The notes: a model not told the origin generated them from the letters alone. A DNA stretch of 64,000 nucleotides from Endozoicomonas sp. G2_1 (GCF_017744155.1 NZ_JAGHQT010000002.1:186001-250000), one strand, 5' to 3'. Counted from the stretch's first letter, positions 35,653-45,608 are shown. Numbers and translations are program-made.

Positions 35653-38600
35653 TGATTAATGCGCTAATAAAATGGTCGATCGCCAATCGAGTGTTGGTGA
35701 TACTGGTTAGCCTGATGCTTGCAGGCGCTGGCATATTTGCGGTCAAGCAAACGCCGGTTGATGCTATCCCCGATTTATCTGATGTTCAGGTGATTATTAA
35801 AACCTCGTATCCAGGTCAAGCTGCCGATGTTGTTGAACAGCAAGTCACTTACCCACTAGCCAACGCTATGTTAGCCGTGCCAAAAGCAAAATCTGTGCGT
35901 GGTTTTTCATATTTTGGCGACTCGTATATCTACATCATCTTTGATGATGACACAGATTTGTACTGGGCACGGAGCCGAGTATTAGAGTATTTAAATCAAG
36001 TCAGTGAACAGCTGCCAAGCCAAGCGCGACCGAGTTTAGGGCCAGATGCTACTGGCGTTGGCTGGGTTTATTTGTATAGCTTAATAGATAACTCTGGCAA
36101 CTATAACCTAGCCGAACTCACTAGCCTACAAGATTGGTATTTAACTCCCGAACTACAAGCAGTCTCTGGTGTTGCCGAAATTGCCAGTGCTGGCGGCATG
36201 ATCAAACAATATCAGATTGAGTTAGATCCATTTGAACTCAGAGCTCACAAACTGACGCCTCAGCAAATCAAAATGGCAGTCGAGCAAAGTAACCAAGCGA
36301 TGGGTGCGGCAGTCGTTGAAATGGCGGAAGCTGAGTACATTATTACTAGCGATCATTACTTGCAGTCTATTGAGCAAATCGAGAATATCACCGTCGGCTG
36401 GTCTGCTGAGCAAACGCCAATCCAACTTAAAGATATTGCTGCCGTCACTATGGGTAACCAAATGCGCCGGGGCATTACAGAATTTAACGGCCAAGGTGAG
36501 ACCGTCACAGGCATTGTTGTCATGCGTTATGGCGAAAATGCAAAGCGAGTGATAAAAGCCGTTGAAACTAAACTCGACCAACTCAAACAGGGTTTACCCG
36601 AGGGGGTTGAATTAGTCACCGTATACAATCGCGCCGAACTTATCGACAACGCTATTAACCACTTAACCGACAAGCTGGTTGAAGAGCTCATTGTTGTTAG
36701 CCTGGTCTGCGCGCTATTTCTCTGGCATTTACGCTCATCAGTAGTGGCAGTTATCAGCTTACCATTGGGAATACTGTTAGCATTTGCCATTATGCGTTTT
36801 TATCACATTAACGCCAATATCATGTCGCTTGCTGGTATTGCCATCGCTATTGGCGCCATGACTGACGGCGCAATTGTGATGATTGAAAACCTCCACAAAC
36901 ACTTAGCTGAAAATCAAAAAAAGCCGATGGCTGAGCGTCTTCCCCATTGGCAACTCGTTGAGCGCGCAGCAGTGGAAGTAGGCCCAGCACTGTTTTTTAG
37001 TTTGCTCATTATCACCGTCAGTTTTCTCCCGGTATTTATGCTTGAAGGACAAGAGGGACGGCTATTTAGCCCATTAGCCTATACTAAAACCTTCGCCATG
37101 GCGGTAAGTGCGGGCTTAGCGGTCACACTCATTCCAGTATTAATGGGGCTATTGATTAAAGGAGAAATTAGTGATGAAAGCAAGAATCCACTCAATCGCT
37201 TACTCATCTCACTCTACCAGCCATTGTTAAAAGCAGCATTGGCATTTCCTAAACTTACCGTAGCGACAATATTGTTAATTGCTACCACCAGTATTTGGCC
37301 GGCCAAGCAAATAAGTAGCGAGTTTATGCCACCACTCGATGAAGGCGATATCATGTATATGCCTAGTACTTATGCCGGGGTATCAATTGGTAAGGCGAGG
37401 GAGCTACTGCAACAAACCAATAAGCTAATTAAAACTATCCCTGAGGTCGAGACGGTTCTGGGTAAAATAGGACGTGCAGATACCGCGACTGACCCTGCTC
37501 CTTTGACCATGATAGAAAGTTTTATTCACTTAAAACCAAAGTCTCAGTGGCGATCAGGGCTCACCAAAGCAGCCCTAATGAAAGAGTTTGAGCAACTGGT
37601 GCAGTTTCCGGGTTTAACTAACGCTTGGGTCATGCCAATAAAAACCCGCATCGATATGCTCGCTACAGGTATCAAAACACCGCTAGGCTTAGTGGTTTCT
37701 GGTGATGACCTCACGACTCTCGACCGCCTAGCTAAACAACTCGAAAGTCTGCTGATGGATATTGAATTAAGCCGTTCAGTGTATGCAGAGCGTTCAGTGG
37801 GTGGCCGTTACCTCAATATAGCGTTTAACGATCAAGCACTCGCTCGCTATGGCATTAACAGCGGTGAAGTACAAAATCTACTCAGTATTGCTGTCGGTGG
37901 CGCCAATATCAGCGAGACCACTGAAGGACTCGCTCGCTACCCAATTAATATGCGCTTTTATCAAGACTATCGACAATCTCCGGAGGCGCTTGCAGAGCTA
38001 TTCTTCACATCGAGTCGTGGACAAATAGTGCGATTAGGCGATATCGCCAGTATCGAGATTAGCGATGGTCCGGCAGTGATCAAAAGTGAAAATGCCCGTT
38101 TAACTACAACTTTACTGATTGATGTCGACAGCACTCAGCTCAGCCAATACATTGCACAGGCCAATCAGCTCATAGCACAGACAATTGAACTGCCTACAGG
38201 TTACAGTTTAACTTGGGCAGGCCAATATCAATATCAGCAAAGGGTTGAGGAAAAACTCACTTATGTTATCCCGCTAACATTGATGATTATTGTTCTATTA
38301 CTCTATTTAAGCTTTAGAGAGCTGACGGATGTATTACTGATTTTAACCACTATCCCACTCTCTTTAGCTGGTGGTATTTGGTTAATGTTTGTTAATAACT
38401 ATCAATTTTCAATTGCCGTTGCGGTTGGCTTTATCGCACTAGCCGGTGTTGCGGTGGAGCTAGGCGTGATCATGCTAGTGTATTTAAAACAAGCCCAAAA
38501 AACCTTGTTCGAGCAATATAACAAGGCAGGTGAGCAACCGAGTCAAACGCAAATCAAACACGCCATTATTGCTGGGGCAGTTAAGCGAATAAGGCCAATT

Positions 38601-38786
38601 ATGATGACGGTAGCAACAATTATTCTTGGCTTACTGCCGATTTTATACAGCAATGGAACCGGCTCAGAAGTGATGAGCAGAATTGCCGCCCCGATGGTTG
38701 GCGGCATGGTCAGCGCGTTAATATTAACGCTACTGCTTCTGCCCTGCTTGTTTTATCTCTCAATTAAAAACAATGGTCAAAGCTAA
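35652..38786 (+). CDS. cusA: Cu(I)/Ag(I) efflux RND pump CusA
   Basis: Inner-membrane heavy-metal RND pump, 1044 residues, 12 transmembrane helices with two large periplasmic loops. Motif with the proton-relay Asp: AIGAMTDGAIVMIENLHKHL. The three pore methionines of E. coli CusA can be aligned: GDIMYMPSTYAG, APLTMIESF and TRIDMLATGIKTPLG, which supports Cu(I)/Ag(I) rather than Co/Zn/Cd (CzcA). It works with CusB and an outer-membrane channel, which is not encoded next to it. Translation is coupled to cusB (TGATG). Convergent with yciA, only three bases apart. Confidence 0.93.
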   Translation: MINALIKWSIANRVLVILVSLMLAGAGIFAVKQTPVDAIPDLSDVQVIIKTSYPGQAADVVEQQVTYPLANAMLAVPKAKSVRGFSYFGDSYIYIIFDDDTDLYWARSRVLEYLNQVSEQLPSQARPSLGPDATGVGWVYLYSLIDNSGNYNLAELTSLQDWYLTPELQAVSGVAEIASAGGMIKQYQIELDPFELRAHKLTPQQIKMAVEQSNQAMGAAVVEMAEAEYIITSDHYLQSIEQIENITVGWSAEQTPIQLKDIAAVTMGNQMRRGITEFNGQGETVTGIVVMRYGENAKRVIKAVETKLDQLKQGLPEGVELVTVYNRAELIDNAINHLTDKLVEELIVVSLVCALFLWHLRSSVVAVISLPLGILLAFAIMRFYHINANIMSLAGIAIAIGAMTDGAIVMIENLHKHLAENQKKPMAERLPHWQLVERAAVEVGPALFFSLLIITVSFLPVFMLEGQEGRLFSPLAYTKTFAMAVSAGLAVTLIPVLMGLLIKGEISDESKNPLNRLLISLYQPLLKAALAFPKLTVATILLIATTSIWPAKQISSEFMPPLDEGDIMYMPSTYAGVSIGKARELLQQTNKLIKTIPEVETVLGKIGRADTATDPAPLTMIESFIHLKPKSQWRSGLTKAALMKEFEQLVQFPGLTNAWVMPIKTRIDMLATGIKTPLGLVVSGDDLTTLDRLAKQLESLLMDIELSRSVYAERSVGGRYLNIAFNDQALARYGINSGEVQNLLSIAVGGANISETTEGLARYPINMRFYQDYRQSPEALAELFFTSSRGQIVRLGDIASIEISDGPAVIKSENARLTTTLLIDVDSTQLSQYIAQANQLIAQTIELPTGYSLTWAGQYQYQQRVEEKLTYVIPLTLMIIVLLLYLSFRELTDVLLILTTIPLSLAGGIWLMFVNNYQFSIAVAVGFIALAGVAVELGVIMLVYLKQAQKTLFEQYNKAGEQPSQTQIKHAIIAGAVKRIRPIMMTVATIILGLLPILYSNGTGSEVMSRIAAPMVGGMVSALILTLLLLPCLFYLSIKNNGQS

Positions 38787-38789
38787 CGA

Positions 38790-39206
38790 CTAAACATCAA
38801 AAACGTAAGACGGTAACTCTGACTCATCAGGCAATGGCTTAGACTTACCGTTTTCATCAAGTGCGACGAATTTAAACTTTCCTTTCGTCACTTTCTCGCG
38901 ATTGCCAATTCTGTCTCTGCGCACCCAGGCTTCAACATTAATGACCATTGACGTGCGTCCGGTCTCAACCACCTCAGTATAAACCCCTAAAATATCGCCA
39001 ACTTTCACCGGACGGATAAAGCTCATACTATCAAGAGCTACGGTAACAACACGGCTTTGTGCTCGTTTACCGGCACAAATACCGGCGGCGATATCCATTT
39101 GTGATAACACCCAACCACCAAAAATATCGCCAGCGGGGTTGGTATCACTGTTCATTGCTAAAACACGAGTAGTTAAACTACCTACTGGTTTACATGGATC
39201 TGTCAT
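38790..39206 (-). CDS. yciA: Acyl-CoA thioesterase, YciA type
   Basis: Hot-dog-fold thioesterase of 138 residues hydrolysing medium and long acyl-CoAs. Typical hot-dog helix and active-site Asp: SDTNPAGDIFGGWVLSQMDIAAG; further VTVALDSMSFIRPVKVGDIL and a Tyr/Gly-rich C-terminal tail ending KSKPLPDESELPSYVFDV. The match to YciA is strong in the N-terminal half. No operon partners; it converges on cusA with no visible terminator in the three-base gap, so transcripts must run into each other. Confidence 0.9.
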   Translation of the reverse strand: MTDPCKPVGSLTTRVLAMNSDTNPAGDIFGGWVLSQMDIAAGICAGKRAQSRVVTVALDSMSFIRPVKVGDILGVYTEVVETGRTSMVINVEAWVRRDRIGNREKVTKGKFKFVALDENGKSKPLPDESELPSYVFDV

Positions 39207-39265
39207 TATTGTTACCTAATACTGTATTTGTTATTCGAACAGGTTAACCATAATGGATCGAGCCT

Positions 39266-39745
39266 CTAAAAGACACACTCACCAGGTAAAAATTCTTCGT
39301 CAACATCAGTTTTATTTTCGCCAACAGCACTCATTCCTTCAACAGGTTTGGCATAGCCACATAACCAGGTAATAGGGCTTCTAGGACTACCTTTAACGAC
39401 AGCGGGCCTAAACGTTATATATTTCCCCTTAAGCGGCTCTGGCACTTTATTGCCCAATAAAATATGAAACGCGCCATTTTTCACCTCAACACTGGCTATT
39501 TTATTTGAAATTAACTTATCAGGTTCGGGCAACCGCGCCTGTTTATTGTCATGAGGAAATGAAAAACTATCTGCATAAAACTGTGTTATTGATTGCTTGA
39601 TATTGCCAGCGTAGCTCAGTGGCTCAGCAATATGAGCCCTAAAAATATAAGGCTGATAGGCAGGCAACGCGACCGCCGCCAAGATGCCAATAATACTGAC
39701 GACAATCATCAGTTCAATTAAGGTAAATCCATTGCTTTTTTTCAT
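39266..39745 (-). CDS. Type IV pilin-like protein
   Basis: A 159-residue prepilin: short leader MKKSNG, cleavage before [20 protein letters not shown] (Phe+1, Glu+5), then the long hydrophobic helix and a globular head. The C-terminal Cys pair (TWLCGYAKP and FLPGECVF) is in the position of the pilin D-region disulfide, so it resembles a PilA-type major pilin more than a minor pseudopilin. Its ATG overlaps the stop of the preceding GspF/PilC-like gene by four bases. No ATPase, secretin or prepilin peptidase gene is nearby, so it must borrow those from elsewhere. Confidence 0.9.
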   Translation of the reverse strand: MKKSNGFTLIELMIVVSIIGILAAVALPAYQPYIFRAHIAEPLSYAGNIKQSITQFYADSFSFPHDNKQARLPEPDKLISNKIASVEVKNGAFHILLGNKVPEPLKGKYITFRPAVVKGSPRSPITWLCGYAKPVEGMSAVGENKTDVDEEFLPGECVF

Positions 39746-40572
39746 ACTACCGCTCCCATAGCAAAAATTGGTGCATACAAGCTACTCACAAACAAGTAAA
39801 TAGCATAAAAAACAACTAAAGACAGAAACACTAATATTCTCCCCATGCGCTTATTAATTAACATTGATAAACGTTCTTTATGTTTATCCAGCAACGCTTG
39901 TAGCTCAAAACCAACATCAATTTTATCTTTACTCAACTGTTGAATAAACTTGGCACTTTTAGCGTGTTCCGTACCTAAGCTTGCCTGTATTGGTGCATTC
40001 ATCAGATCTTGAATAGTGCAGAGCTCTTTAATAACTTTTTTTGAAAGTGCTAACTTAGCAACTTTACTCAAGGCATTCGAGGTCAGCTGCTGACCCAATC
40101 TTTTTGCCAAAAAAATAAAATAGAGAAGTAACACAGTTACTGTTACTAACAGCACAGTTGATATTAACCAGCTTTGTTCAAACGCCTGTAAGTTGTAGAC
40201 TACATCAGAGTCAAACTTGGCAAAAAAATCAACAAATACAGGTAAGACGTAAACCTTAAAAATAGTACTTGTCAAAATAAAAACGGCAAACAGAAATAAC
40301 AAGTACCTCTTTATTTTCATCAACTTACTACTTAATCTATGCTGTAGGCTAAAATTAAGACTGCCGTAAGTAACGAGAAGTTGATGTACCTTAACCGAGT
40401 CATTTTCCGCCAATATCTTTTCTAGTAACTTTTGTTGCTCACCGACAAGATTGACCTGTCGATATTCTTGATAATTATCGATTAAATACTGTTGAGCTTC
40501 CGAAAGCAGCATCCCATCGGAGAGTTTGCAGCTAAGTACACGGCAGTTAAAGTGGAAATCATCCCAACTCAT
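39742..40572 (-). CDS. Reduced GspF/PilC-like inner membrane protein
   Basis: A 276-residue membrane protein, about two-thirds of the length of PilC/GspF (about 400). The arrangement is that of the F family: N-terminal cytoplasmic helical domain (1-85), transmembrane pair at about 88-110 and 130-155, second cytoplasmic domain (about 160-245), final transmembrane segment ([28 protein letters not shown]), whose YxPIFxM ending recalls the family consensus. Sequence conservation is weak, so the assignment rests on topology, this ending and coupling to a pilin gene. It would form the platform for pilus assembly. Confidence 0.6.
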   Translation of the reverse strand: MSWDDFHFNCRVLSCKLSDGMLLSEAQQYLIDNYQEYRQVNLVGEQQKLLEKILAENDSVKVHQLLVTYGSLNFSLQHRLSSKLMKIKRYLLFLFAVFILTSTIFKVYVLPVFVDFFAKFDSDVVYNLQAFEQSWLISTVLLVTVTVLLLYFIFLAKRLGQQLTSNALSKVAKLALSKKVIKELCTIQDLMNAPIQASLGTEHAKSAKFIQQLSKDKIDVGFELQALLDKHKERLSMLINKRMGRILVFLSLVVFYAIYLFVSSLYAPIFAMGAVV

Positions 40573-40767
40573 TGAAATTCCTATTTCATCATTATGTAAA
40601 CTTCAATATAGAAAGTAACTCGTTAACAAGCAACTTAGCAAAAAACGAAACATAACAAGCTATTTGCAAACCTCTCGATTCCATATTAGTCGTTATGTTT
40701 GTTTCACTAATTTAAAAGTGTTAACGTCATTTTATAACATTAATTAATCCAACCTCGGGTAATAAGC

Positions 40768-41940
40768 ATGCAACATATTGCAAGGAAGAAACAAACTCTT
40801 AACTATGTTATCAGTCTTGTCATTCTATTAATTACGGCTAGTTATAGTTCAATTGGCCTAGCAGCCAAATCTCAGAATCAATACCAGCAGCTCGGTGAAA
40901 CAGTAGCAAATGCAATTAATCAACAAAATTCAGAGGCGATTGCAGAGCACTTAGCTCTAAATAAGTTTGCAGAGATAGTTGCGAAGCAAATTTTTGATAA
41001 GCCTAAGGATATTAGAGATTTTGTTAAAGGTTTTACCCAAAGCGGTAAACTTCATTTCGTCAACCAAATTATGTCAACGGTTTACCCCAGAAATGGTCAA
41101 GCAAAATACTTGAGAACATTTGATAATACTCAGCCACTAGTCAGAGTCGACTTTCCTGATGGCGGACATGAATATATGCTGCTCATCACGGGTAAAAATA
41201 GACAAAAAAAACCCGAAATTGTTGATATGTTTCTGCTCTCTTCTGGCAGTAAACTCAGTGTAAAGGTTAGCTCAATGACTGAATTGATCATTAAGCCTGA
41301 GCAATCTCTACTAAAAACTTTATTGAATGTTAAGGAGGTTGACAAAACACTGTTAGCAAAAATCAAAGCAATTGTTGCCAATAGGAACCAAGGAAAGCTC
41401 GATAAAGCCTATCAGCAGCTACAAGAGCTACCAGCTGAAATAAAGCACGCTAGAGCTATGATTGATCTAGGTTTGCAACTGACACAGCAATTCAGCGACC
41501 AAGAGTACAGAAAACAGTTATCTTTGCTAGATAAATATTATGGCTCAAATGATTCGACGCAGTTCATGCTTATCGATCATCACTTTTTCAATGAAGAGTT
41601 CGACAAGGCATTAGTTTCAATCAAAACTGTTTCAGACAAATACGGTGAAGATGCCGCCCTTACTAACCTCAACGCCAGCGTATACTTTGCTCAAGGACAG
41701 CACCAAAAAGCGAAGCAAGCCACCTTACACGCGATTACACTGGAGCCTGACTTTGAAGCGGCATACTGGACGTTGGTTTCAGTACAGAACATGCAGAAAG
41801 ATTACACTAGTGTCATCGAAACGCTAAGTAGTCTCAAAGATCTATTTGGCTATCAATTTACCAAGGAGAACTTCCGCAACGAAGCGTTTTATCTAGAGTT
41901 TAGCCAGTCCCCTGAATTTGAAAACTGGCAAATTAACTAA
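40768..41940 (+). CDS. Secreted TPR-containing protein of unknown function
   Basis: A 390-residue protein with a signal peptide (TLNYVISLVILLITASYSSIGLAAK, cleavage near 34). The N-terminal half (to about 200) is not recognised; the second half contains helical repeats of TPR type, clearest at residues 275-350 (FFNEEFDKALVSI, AALTNLNASVYFAQGQHQKA, PDFEAAYWTLVSVQN). Probably periplasmic, perhaps a scaffold. Divergent from the GspF-like/pilin pair across 195 bp, which could hint at a shared function, but the sequence does not prove it. Confidence 0.7.
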   Translation: MQHIARKKQTLNYVISLVILLITASYSSIGLAAKSQNQYQQLGETVANAINQQNSEAIAEHLALNKFAEIVAKQIFDKPKDIRDFVKGFTQSGKLHFVNQIMSTVYPRNGQAKYLRTFDNTQPLVRVDFPDGGHEYMLLITGKNRQKKPEIVDMFLLSSGSKLSVKVSSMTELIIKPEQSLLKTLLNVKEVDKTLLAKIKAIVANRNQGKLDKAYQQLQELPAEIKHARAMIDLGLQLTQQFSDQEYRKQLSLLDKYYGSNDSTQFMLIDHHFFNEEFDKALVSIKTVSDKYGEDAALTNLNASVYFAQGQHQKAKQATLHAITLEPDFEAAYWTLVSVQNMQKDYTSVIETLSSLKDLFGYQFTKENFRNEAFYLEFSQSPEFENWQIN

Positions 41941-41980
41941 CGATATTGATTGCTAACAAACTCAGCAACGAACTTGTCTG

Positions 41981-43006
41981 CTACAAGTGTTGGTCAAGTT
42001 CGTTGACGATCATCGCAATGTGATCGTCGCGATCGTTTAAACAAGGAATATAGGTATAGGTTTCACCACCGGCTTCGAGAAAAACTTCTCGGTTTTCCTC
42101 TTCTAACTCTTCAATAGTTTCCAAACAGTCAGCGCTAAAAGCCGGGCTAATAATCGCAATATTTTTAACGCCGTCTTTAGCCAGCTGCTCTAGCGTTGCA
42201 TCTGTGTATGGCTTCAACCATTCAGCTTTGCCAAAACGAGACTGAAAAGTCATAACAAACTGGTCTTCAGCAAGGCCTAATTTTTCAGCCAATAATCGAG
42301 TAGTTTTGTGGCAAAAACAGTAATATGGATCACCGTTATCTAGAAACAACTTAGGCATGCCGTGATACGACAACACCAATTTATCTGGTTTACCGTGTGC
42401 ATCGAAGTGCTCTTGTACTGAGTTTGCTAGGGCTTGAATATAGTCTTGGTTGTCGTGGTAGCTGCTAATAAAATCGATACTTGGGATCCAACGCCACTTC
42501 TGCACTGTTTTTACCACGGCATCAAAGCTCGAGCCCGTAGTTGGCCCCGCGTACTGAGGATACAAAGGCATAACAACAATTTTCTTGATCCCCTGCTGAT
42601 GAAAGCGCTCTAACGCTGCGCCAATACTCGGATTGCCGTAGCGCATACCAATATCGACGACAACGCGATCGCCATAACGCGCTTTTAGCTCTCGCTCAAC
42701 TTTTTCTTTTTGTTCCTCTGTTATCACTAATAACGGTGAACCTTGCTCAGTCCAAATACTTTTGTAGAGCTTGGCAGACTTTGCCGGACGCACGCGCAAG
42801 ATAATGCCGTGTAAAATCATTAGCCAAATTAAACGAGGAATCTCGACAACACGAGGGTCAGATAAAAATTCGCGTAAATAACGACGCAATGACGGTGTAT
42901 CTGGCGCATCAGGCGTACCCAAATTGGTCAGTAAAACACCGGTCACTGACTCCTGGTTGCGCGTTTTTTGATGAATACTGTCGTCTTGACCACGAAAACG
43001 AGACAT
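41981..43006 (-). CDS. hemH: Ferrochelatase
   Basis: Inserts Fe2+ into protoporphyrin IX, last step of haem synthesis. 341 residues. Conserved elements: TGVLLTNLGTPDAP at the N-terminus, MPLYPQYAGPTTGSSFDAV, LVLSYHGMPKLFLDNGDPYYCFCHKTTRLLAEKLG (active-site His in SYHGMP), QSRFGKAEWLKPYTD and the catalytic Glu region in SPAFSADCLETIEELEEEN. Haem supply fits the neighbouring cytochrome c maturation and bd-oxidase genes. It lies downstream of the glutathione peroxidase with a hairpin in between, so probably its own unit. Confidence 0.96.
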   Translation of the reverse strand: MSRFRGQDDSIHQKTRNQESVTGVLLTNLGTPDAPDTPSLRRYLREFLSDPRVVEIPRLIWLMILHGIILRVRPAKSAKLYKSIWTEQGSPLLVITEEQKEKVERELKARYGDRVVVDIGMRYGNPSIGAALERFHQQGIKKIVVMPLYPQYAGPTTGSSFDAVVKTVQKWRWIPSIDFISSYHDNQDYIQALANSVQEHFDAHGKPDKLVLSYHGMPKLFLDNGDPYYCFCHKTTRLLAEKLGLAEDQFVMTFQSRFGKAEWLKPYTDATLEQLAKDGVKNIAIISPAFSADCLETIEELEEENREVFLEAGGETYTYIPCLNDRDDHIAMIVNELDQHL

Positions 43007-43040
43007 TAAATTTCCTTAAGTTTTAAATGACTAACAAAAT

Positions 43041-43070
43041 TAAGCCCAAGCACAACTGTACTCGGGCTTA
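43041..43070 (-). terminator. Hairpin after the glutathione peroxidase gene
   Basis: Minus-strand stem TAAGCCCGAG / CTTGGGCTTA (10 bp, one G-U) with loop TACAGTTGTG. It is followed by ATTTTG only, so termination may be incomplete and read into hemH. Confidence 0.5.
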
Positions 43071-43091
43071 TAAAGTATCAGCAGCTATGGC

Positions 43092-43682
43092 TTACGATTT
43101 TAGTGCAGACTCTAACGCGTCAACAAACTTTTTATCGTCGGGTTTTACACGGCTATTAAAATGCTGAATTTTTTTGCCGTTATCACTCACTAAGTATTTG
43201 TAAAAGTTCCACTTAGGTGCAGTGGTTTTGTCAGCCAAGTGCTTAAATACTGGGTTGGCGTCATCACCGCGAACACTGGTTGTTTGCAACATGGTAAAGG
43301 TGACACCATAGTTAACAAAACAAACTTCTGCCGTGTCTTTTTCTTCGTCTTCTTCTTGAAAGAAGTTATCTGCCGGAAAGCCAATAACCACTAAACCTTG
43401 ATCTTGATACTTTTTGTGTACAGCTTCTAAGCTTTTAAACTGCGGTGTAAAACCACAGTTTGACGCGGTATTTACAATAAGTACTGTTTTACCTGCAGTC
43501 GCTTGGCATAAATCAATGGTTTGCTCTGAGTGCAATTTACGGTAGTTTTGCTGCAAAAATGCAGGACATTCTGCCTGTTTTGTTGCCATACCGGCTGCGT
43601 GTTGCTGACTGTCGGCAACGCTAACAGCTGATGCGCCAAGAAGCGGCATACAAATACTGGCGAGTAGCGCTATTTTTTTCAT
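43092..43682 (-). CDS. Glutathione peroxidase-family protein
   Basis: A 196-residue thiol peroxidase with a signal peptide (KKIALLASICMPLLGASAVSVAD), so it is probably periplasmic. Catalytic Cys is in NTASNCGFTPQFKSLE; Gln (GFPADNFF replaces the common Gly-Phe-Pro-Cys-Asn-Gln) and the WNFYKYLV tryptophan are recognisable. The resolving Gln/Asn positions are partly altered: GFPADNFFQEE instead of GFPCNQFGxQE. The start MKKIALL (43682) is preferred because an upstream start would place twelve extra residues before the signal sequence. It may remove peroxides with thioredoxin-like donors; glutathione specificity is unproven. Confidence 0.85.
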   Translation of the reverse strand: MKKIALLASICMPLLGASAVSVADSQQHAAGMATKQAECPAFLQQNYRKLHSEQTIDLCQATAGKTVLIVNTASNCGFTPQFKSLEAVHKKYQDQGLVVIGFPADNFFQEEDEEKDTAEVCFVNYGVTFTMLQTTSVRGDDANPVFKHLADKTTAPKWNFYKYLVSDNGKKIQHFNSRVKPDDKKFVDALESALKS

Positions 43683-43752
43683 TTTATTCCCCAAACTAGC
43701 TAACTGAAACAACGACAAAAATAATCAATATTGTTGTTGCCTATGTGCTTAG

Positions 43753-45021
43753 TTACTTAATCTCATCGGTTATAACAAGTGCTTGCGGCGCTTTAATGTT
43801 CACGTCTATATTATTGAGCTGACCTCTAAGGTCACCCGGCTTGATACCTACGCTGCCATCTTTAGAAACCACCGCGAAGATATTGACCGACTTAACCAAA
43901 CTTAATTTCATTTGCGGACTCATTGCTCGAGCATCGTTTAACACGATAGTAGCCGGTAAATCTGACGTTGATAATTTGACCGCAGCGACAGGCATTCTCG
44001 GGCCTTCAGCCGGAATTGCGTAAACAAATACGGTTCTCGGCTTACCTTGGATCACGCTTTTTTGTAAACTTTCACTAACACTTACTTCAAGCGTTAATTG
44101 CGGACTTGCCCCTTCAGCGCTAACGGTATCGCTTGGTACTTGCCCGGTTAGTGATAATCTACTTTTTGCTTCTTCAACGGCGCCATTAAGCGCAGCAATG
44201 TTGACGTTAGGTCGACCATCATTGATCACACGTTGCCAATAATTAATCGCTGCTTGGTAATCTTGTTGTGCAAAACTATCCATACCCAACAAGATATTGG
44301 TTGAAGGATCTAATGCGTCAATCGCCAATGCTTGATCAATAAAGCCTTGTACTTGCGGGGTAATTTGTTGGTTGCTTTGGTAATAAGTCGCTTGTGCTTT
44401 AGCGCCGAATAAATCGGCTTGCGGCCCTTCAATGCGCATTACTTGATCAAAAGCAGCATTGGCACCAGAGAAGTTACCAACGGCGACATAGGCTTGACCT
44501 AACTGATACCAATTGTCAGCATTATCAGGTGCTTGACTTGAGATTTGTTCAAGCTTGCGAATCTGTGCCATCGCTTCTTGAACCGCCTTTTGTTCTGCGA
44601 CAACTTGCTCTGCATTTGGCTGCGCCGCCTGCGGCTCAGATAACACTTCATAAGCACCCGTTTGCAAATAAAAACCAAAGCTAAACACCAAAACAAACAG
44701 CGTTATCACACTCGGCCACACTAAAGAGGTTGCTTTCACCCCTTGGCTATCAGCACTTTGCGCTTGCTCGGCCGCTTCAACGTCTTGTAACAAGCTCTTA
44801 TTGAGCTCAGCCATTAAGTATTTGAAATCTTCATCAGCAATATTGCCTTGCTCGAAATCGGCTTCTAACTCGGCTTTATGTTCGTAATAGAGCTGAACAT
44901 TCGTTTGATCTCGATACTGCTCTAAGCTTTTAGCCTGATTATTTTGACGCAAAAAGTGAAACCAAATAATCGCTAGCGTCAGTAGAATAAAAGCAACTAA
45001 TAAAAATACAGAAGAAATCAT
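43753..45021 (-). CDS. ccmI: Cytochrome c maturation protein CcmI
   Basis: Holds apocytochrome c for haem ligation by CcmF/CcmH. 422 residues: transmembrane segments at about 4-22 and 100-120, a Leu-zipper-like charged loop between them (LEADFEQGNIADEDFKYLMAELNKSLL), then TPR repeats (NADNWYQLGQAYVAVGNFSGANAAF, TNILLGMDSFAQQDYQAAINYWQ) and a C-terminal domain of about 110 residues (LTLEVSVSESL, VFVYAIPAEGPRMPVAAVKL), as in the long CcmI proteins. Last gene of ccmFGHI, three bases after ccmH. Confidence 0.92.
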   Translation of the reverse strand: MISSVFLLVAFILLTLAIIWFHFLRQNNQAKSLEQYRDQTNVQLYYEHKAELEADFEQGNIADEDFKYLMAELNKSLLQDVEAAEQAQSADSQGVKATSLVWPSVITLFVLVFSFGFYLQTGAYEVLSEPQAAQPNAEQVVAEQKAVQEAMAQIRKLEQISSQAPDNADNWYQLGQAYVAVGNFSGANAAFDQVMRIEGPQADLFGAKAQATYYQSNQQITPQVQGFIDQALAIDALDPSTNILLGMDSFAQQDYQAAINYWQRVINDGRPNVNIAALNGAVEEAKSRLSLTGQVPSDTVSAEGASPQLTLEVSVSESLQKSVIQGKPRTVFVYAIPAEGPRMPVAAVKLSTSDLPATIVLNDARAMSPQMKLSLVKSVNIFAVVSKDGSVGIKPGDLRGQLNNIDVNIKAPQALVITDEIK

Positions 45022-45024
45022 CGC

Positions 45025-45606
45025 TTATTCACTACCCTTGTTTAATTCTTTATTTATTTCTGGCGACACTTGCGTTGCCGGCACTGACTGCTGCACCGTT
45101 TCATCATTGACTTGTTCTAAAATTGCCGCCAAGCGCTGATTTTCATCCGCTGACAGTTCAGCTTTATTAGCATTACCAGCGCGCTTGCGAACCATCACGA
45201 TGACAATGATGATGCCCAATAAAAACAATACCGCTGGTGCAAACCACAGCACATAAGTCACCTTAGAAAGCTTAGGGCGATACAAAACAAAATCGCCATA
45301 ACGGGCAACCATAAAGTCGACAATCTCTTTATCTGCCTTACCTTCGTGTAACATATTGTAGACTTCGCGGCGCAAGTCTATCGCAATCTGCGAGTTAGAA
45401 TCCGCCAGATTCTGATTTTGACACTTGGGGCATCTAAGCTCTTTAACCAAGGCTTGGTAGCGGGTTTTTAAAACCTCATTATCAAATTGATAGGTATCTA
45501 CCGGGCTGGCATCAACAGAAAAAGTCATGCTTATCGAGATACTCAACAAAAAAGTCAGCAGTAGCGACGACAACCCAAAGTTCTTGGCTACAAGTTTAGT
45601 ATTCAC
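45025..45606 (-). CDS. ccmH: Cytochrome c maturation protein CcmH (CcmL type)
   Basis: Membrane-anchored thiol-disulfide protein that presents apocytochrome Cys residues. 193 residues with an N-terminal signal (LLLTFLLSISISMTFSVDA), the redox motif CPKCQN near residue 58 within LRCPKCQNQNLADSNSQIA, the DLRREVYNMLHEGKADKEIVDFMVARYGDFVLYRP signature, and a second transmembrane helix (WFAPAVLFLLGIIIVIVMV). C-terminal tail is longer than the minimal protein. Two bases after ccmG. Confidence 0.95.
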   Translation of the reverse strand: MNTKLVAKNFGLSSLLLTFLLSISISMTFSVDASPVDTYQFDNEVLKTRYQALVKELRCPKCQNQNLADSNSQIAIDLRREVYNMLHEGKADKEIVDFMVARYGDFVLYRPKLSKVTYVLWFAPAVLFLLGIIIVIVMVRKRAGNANKAELSADENQRLAAILEQVNDETVQQSVPATQVSPEINKELNKGSE

Positions 45607-45608
45607 GG

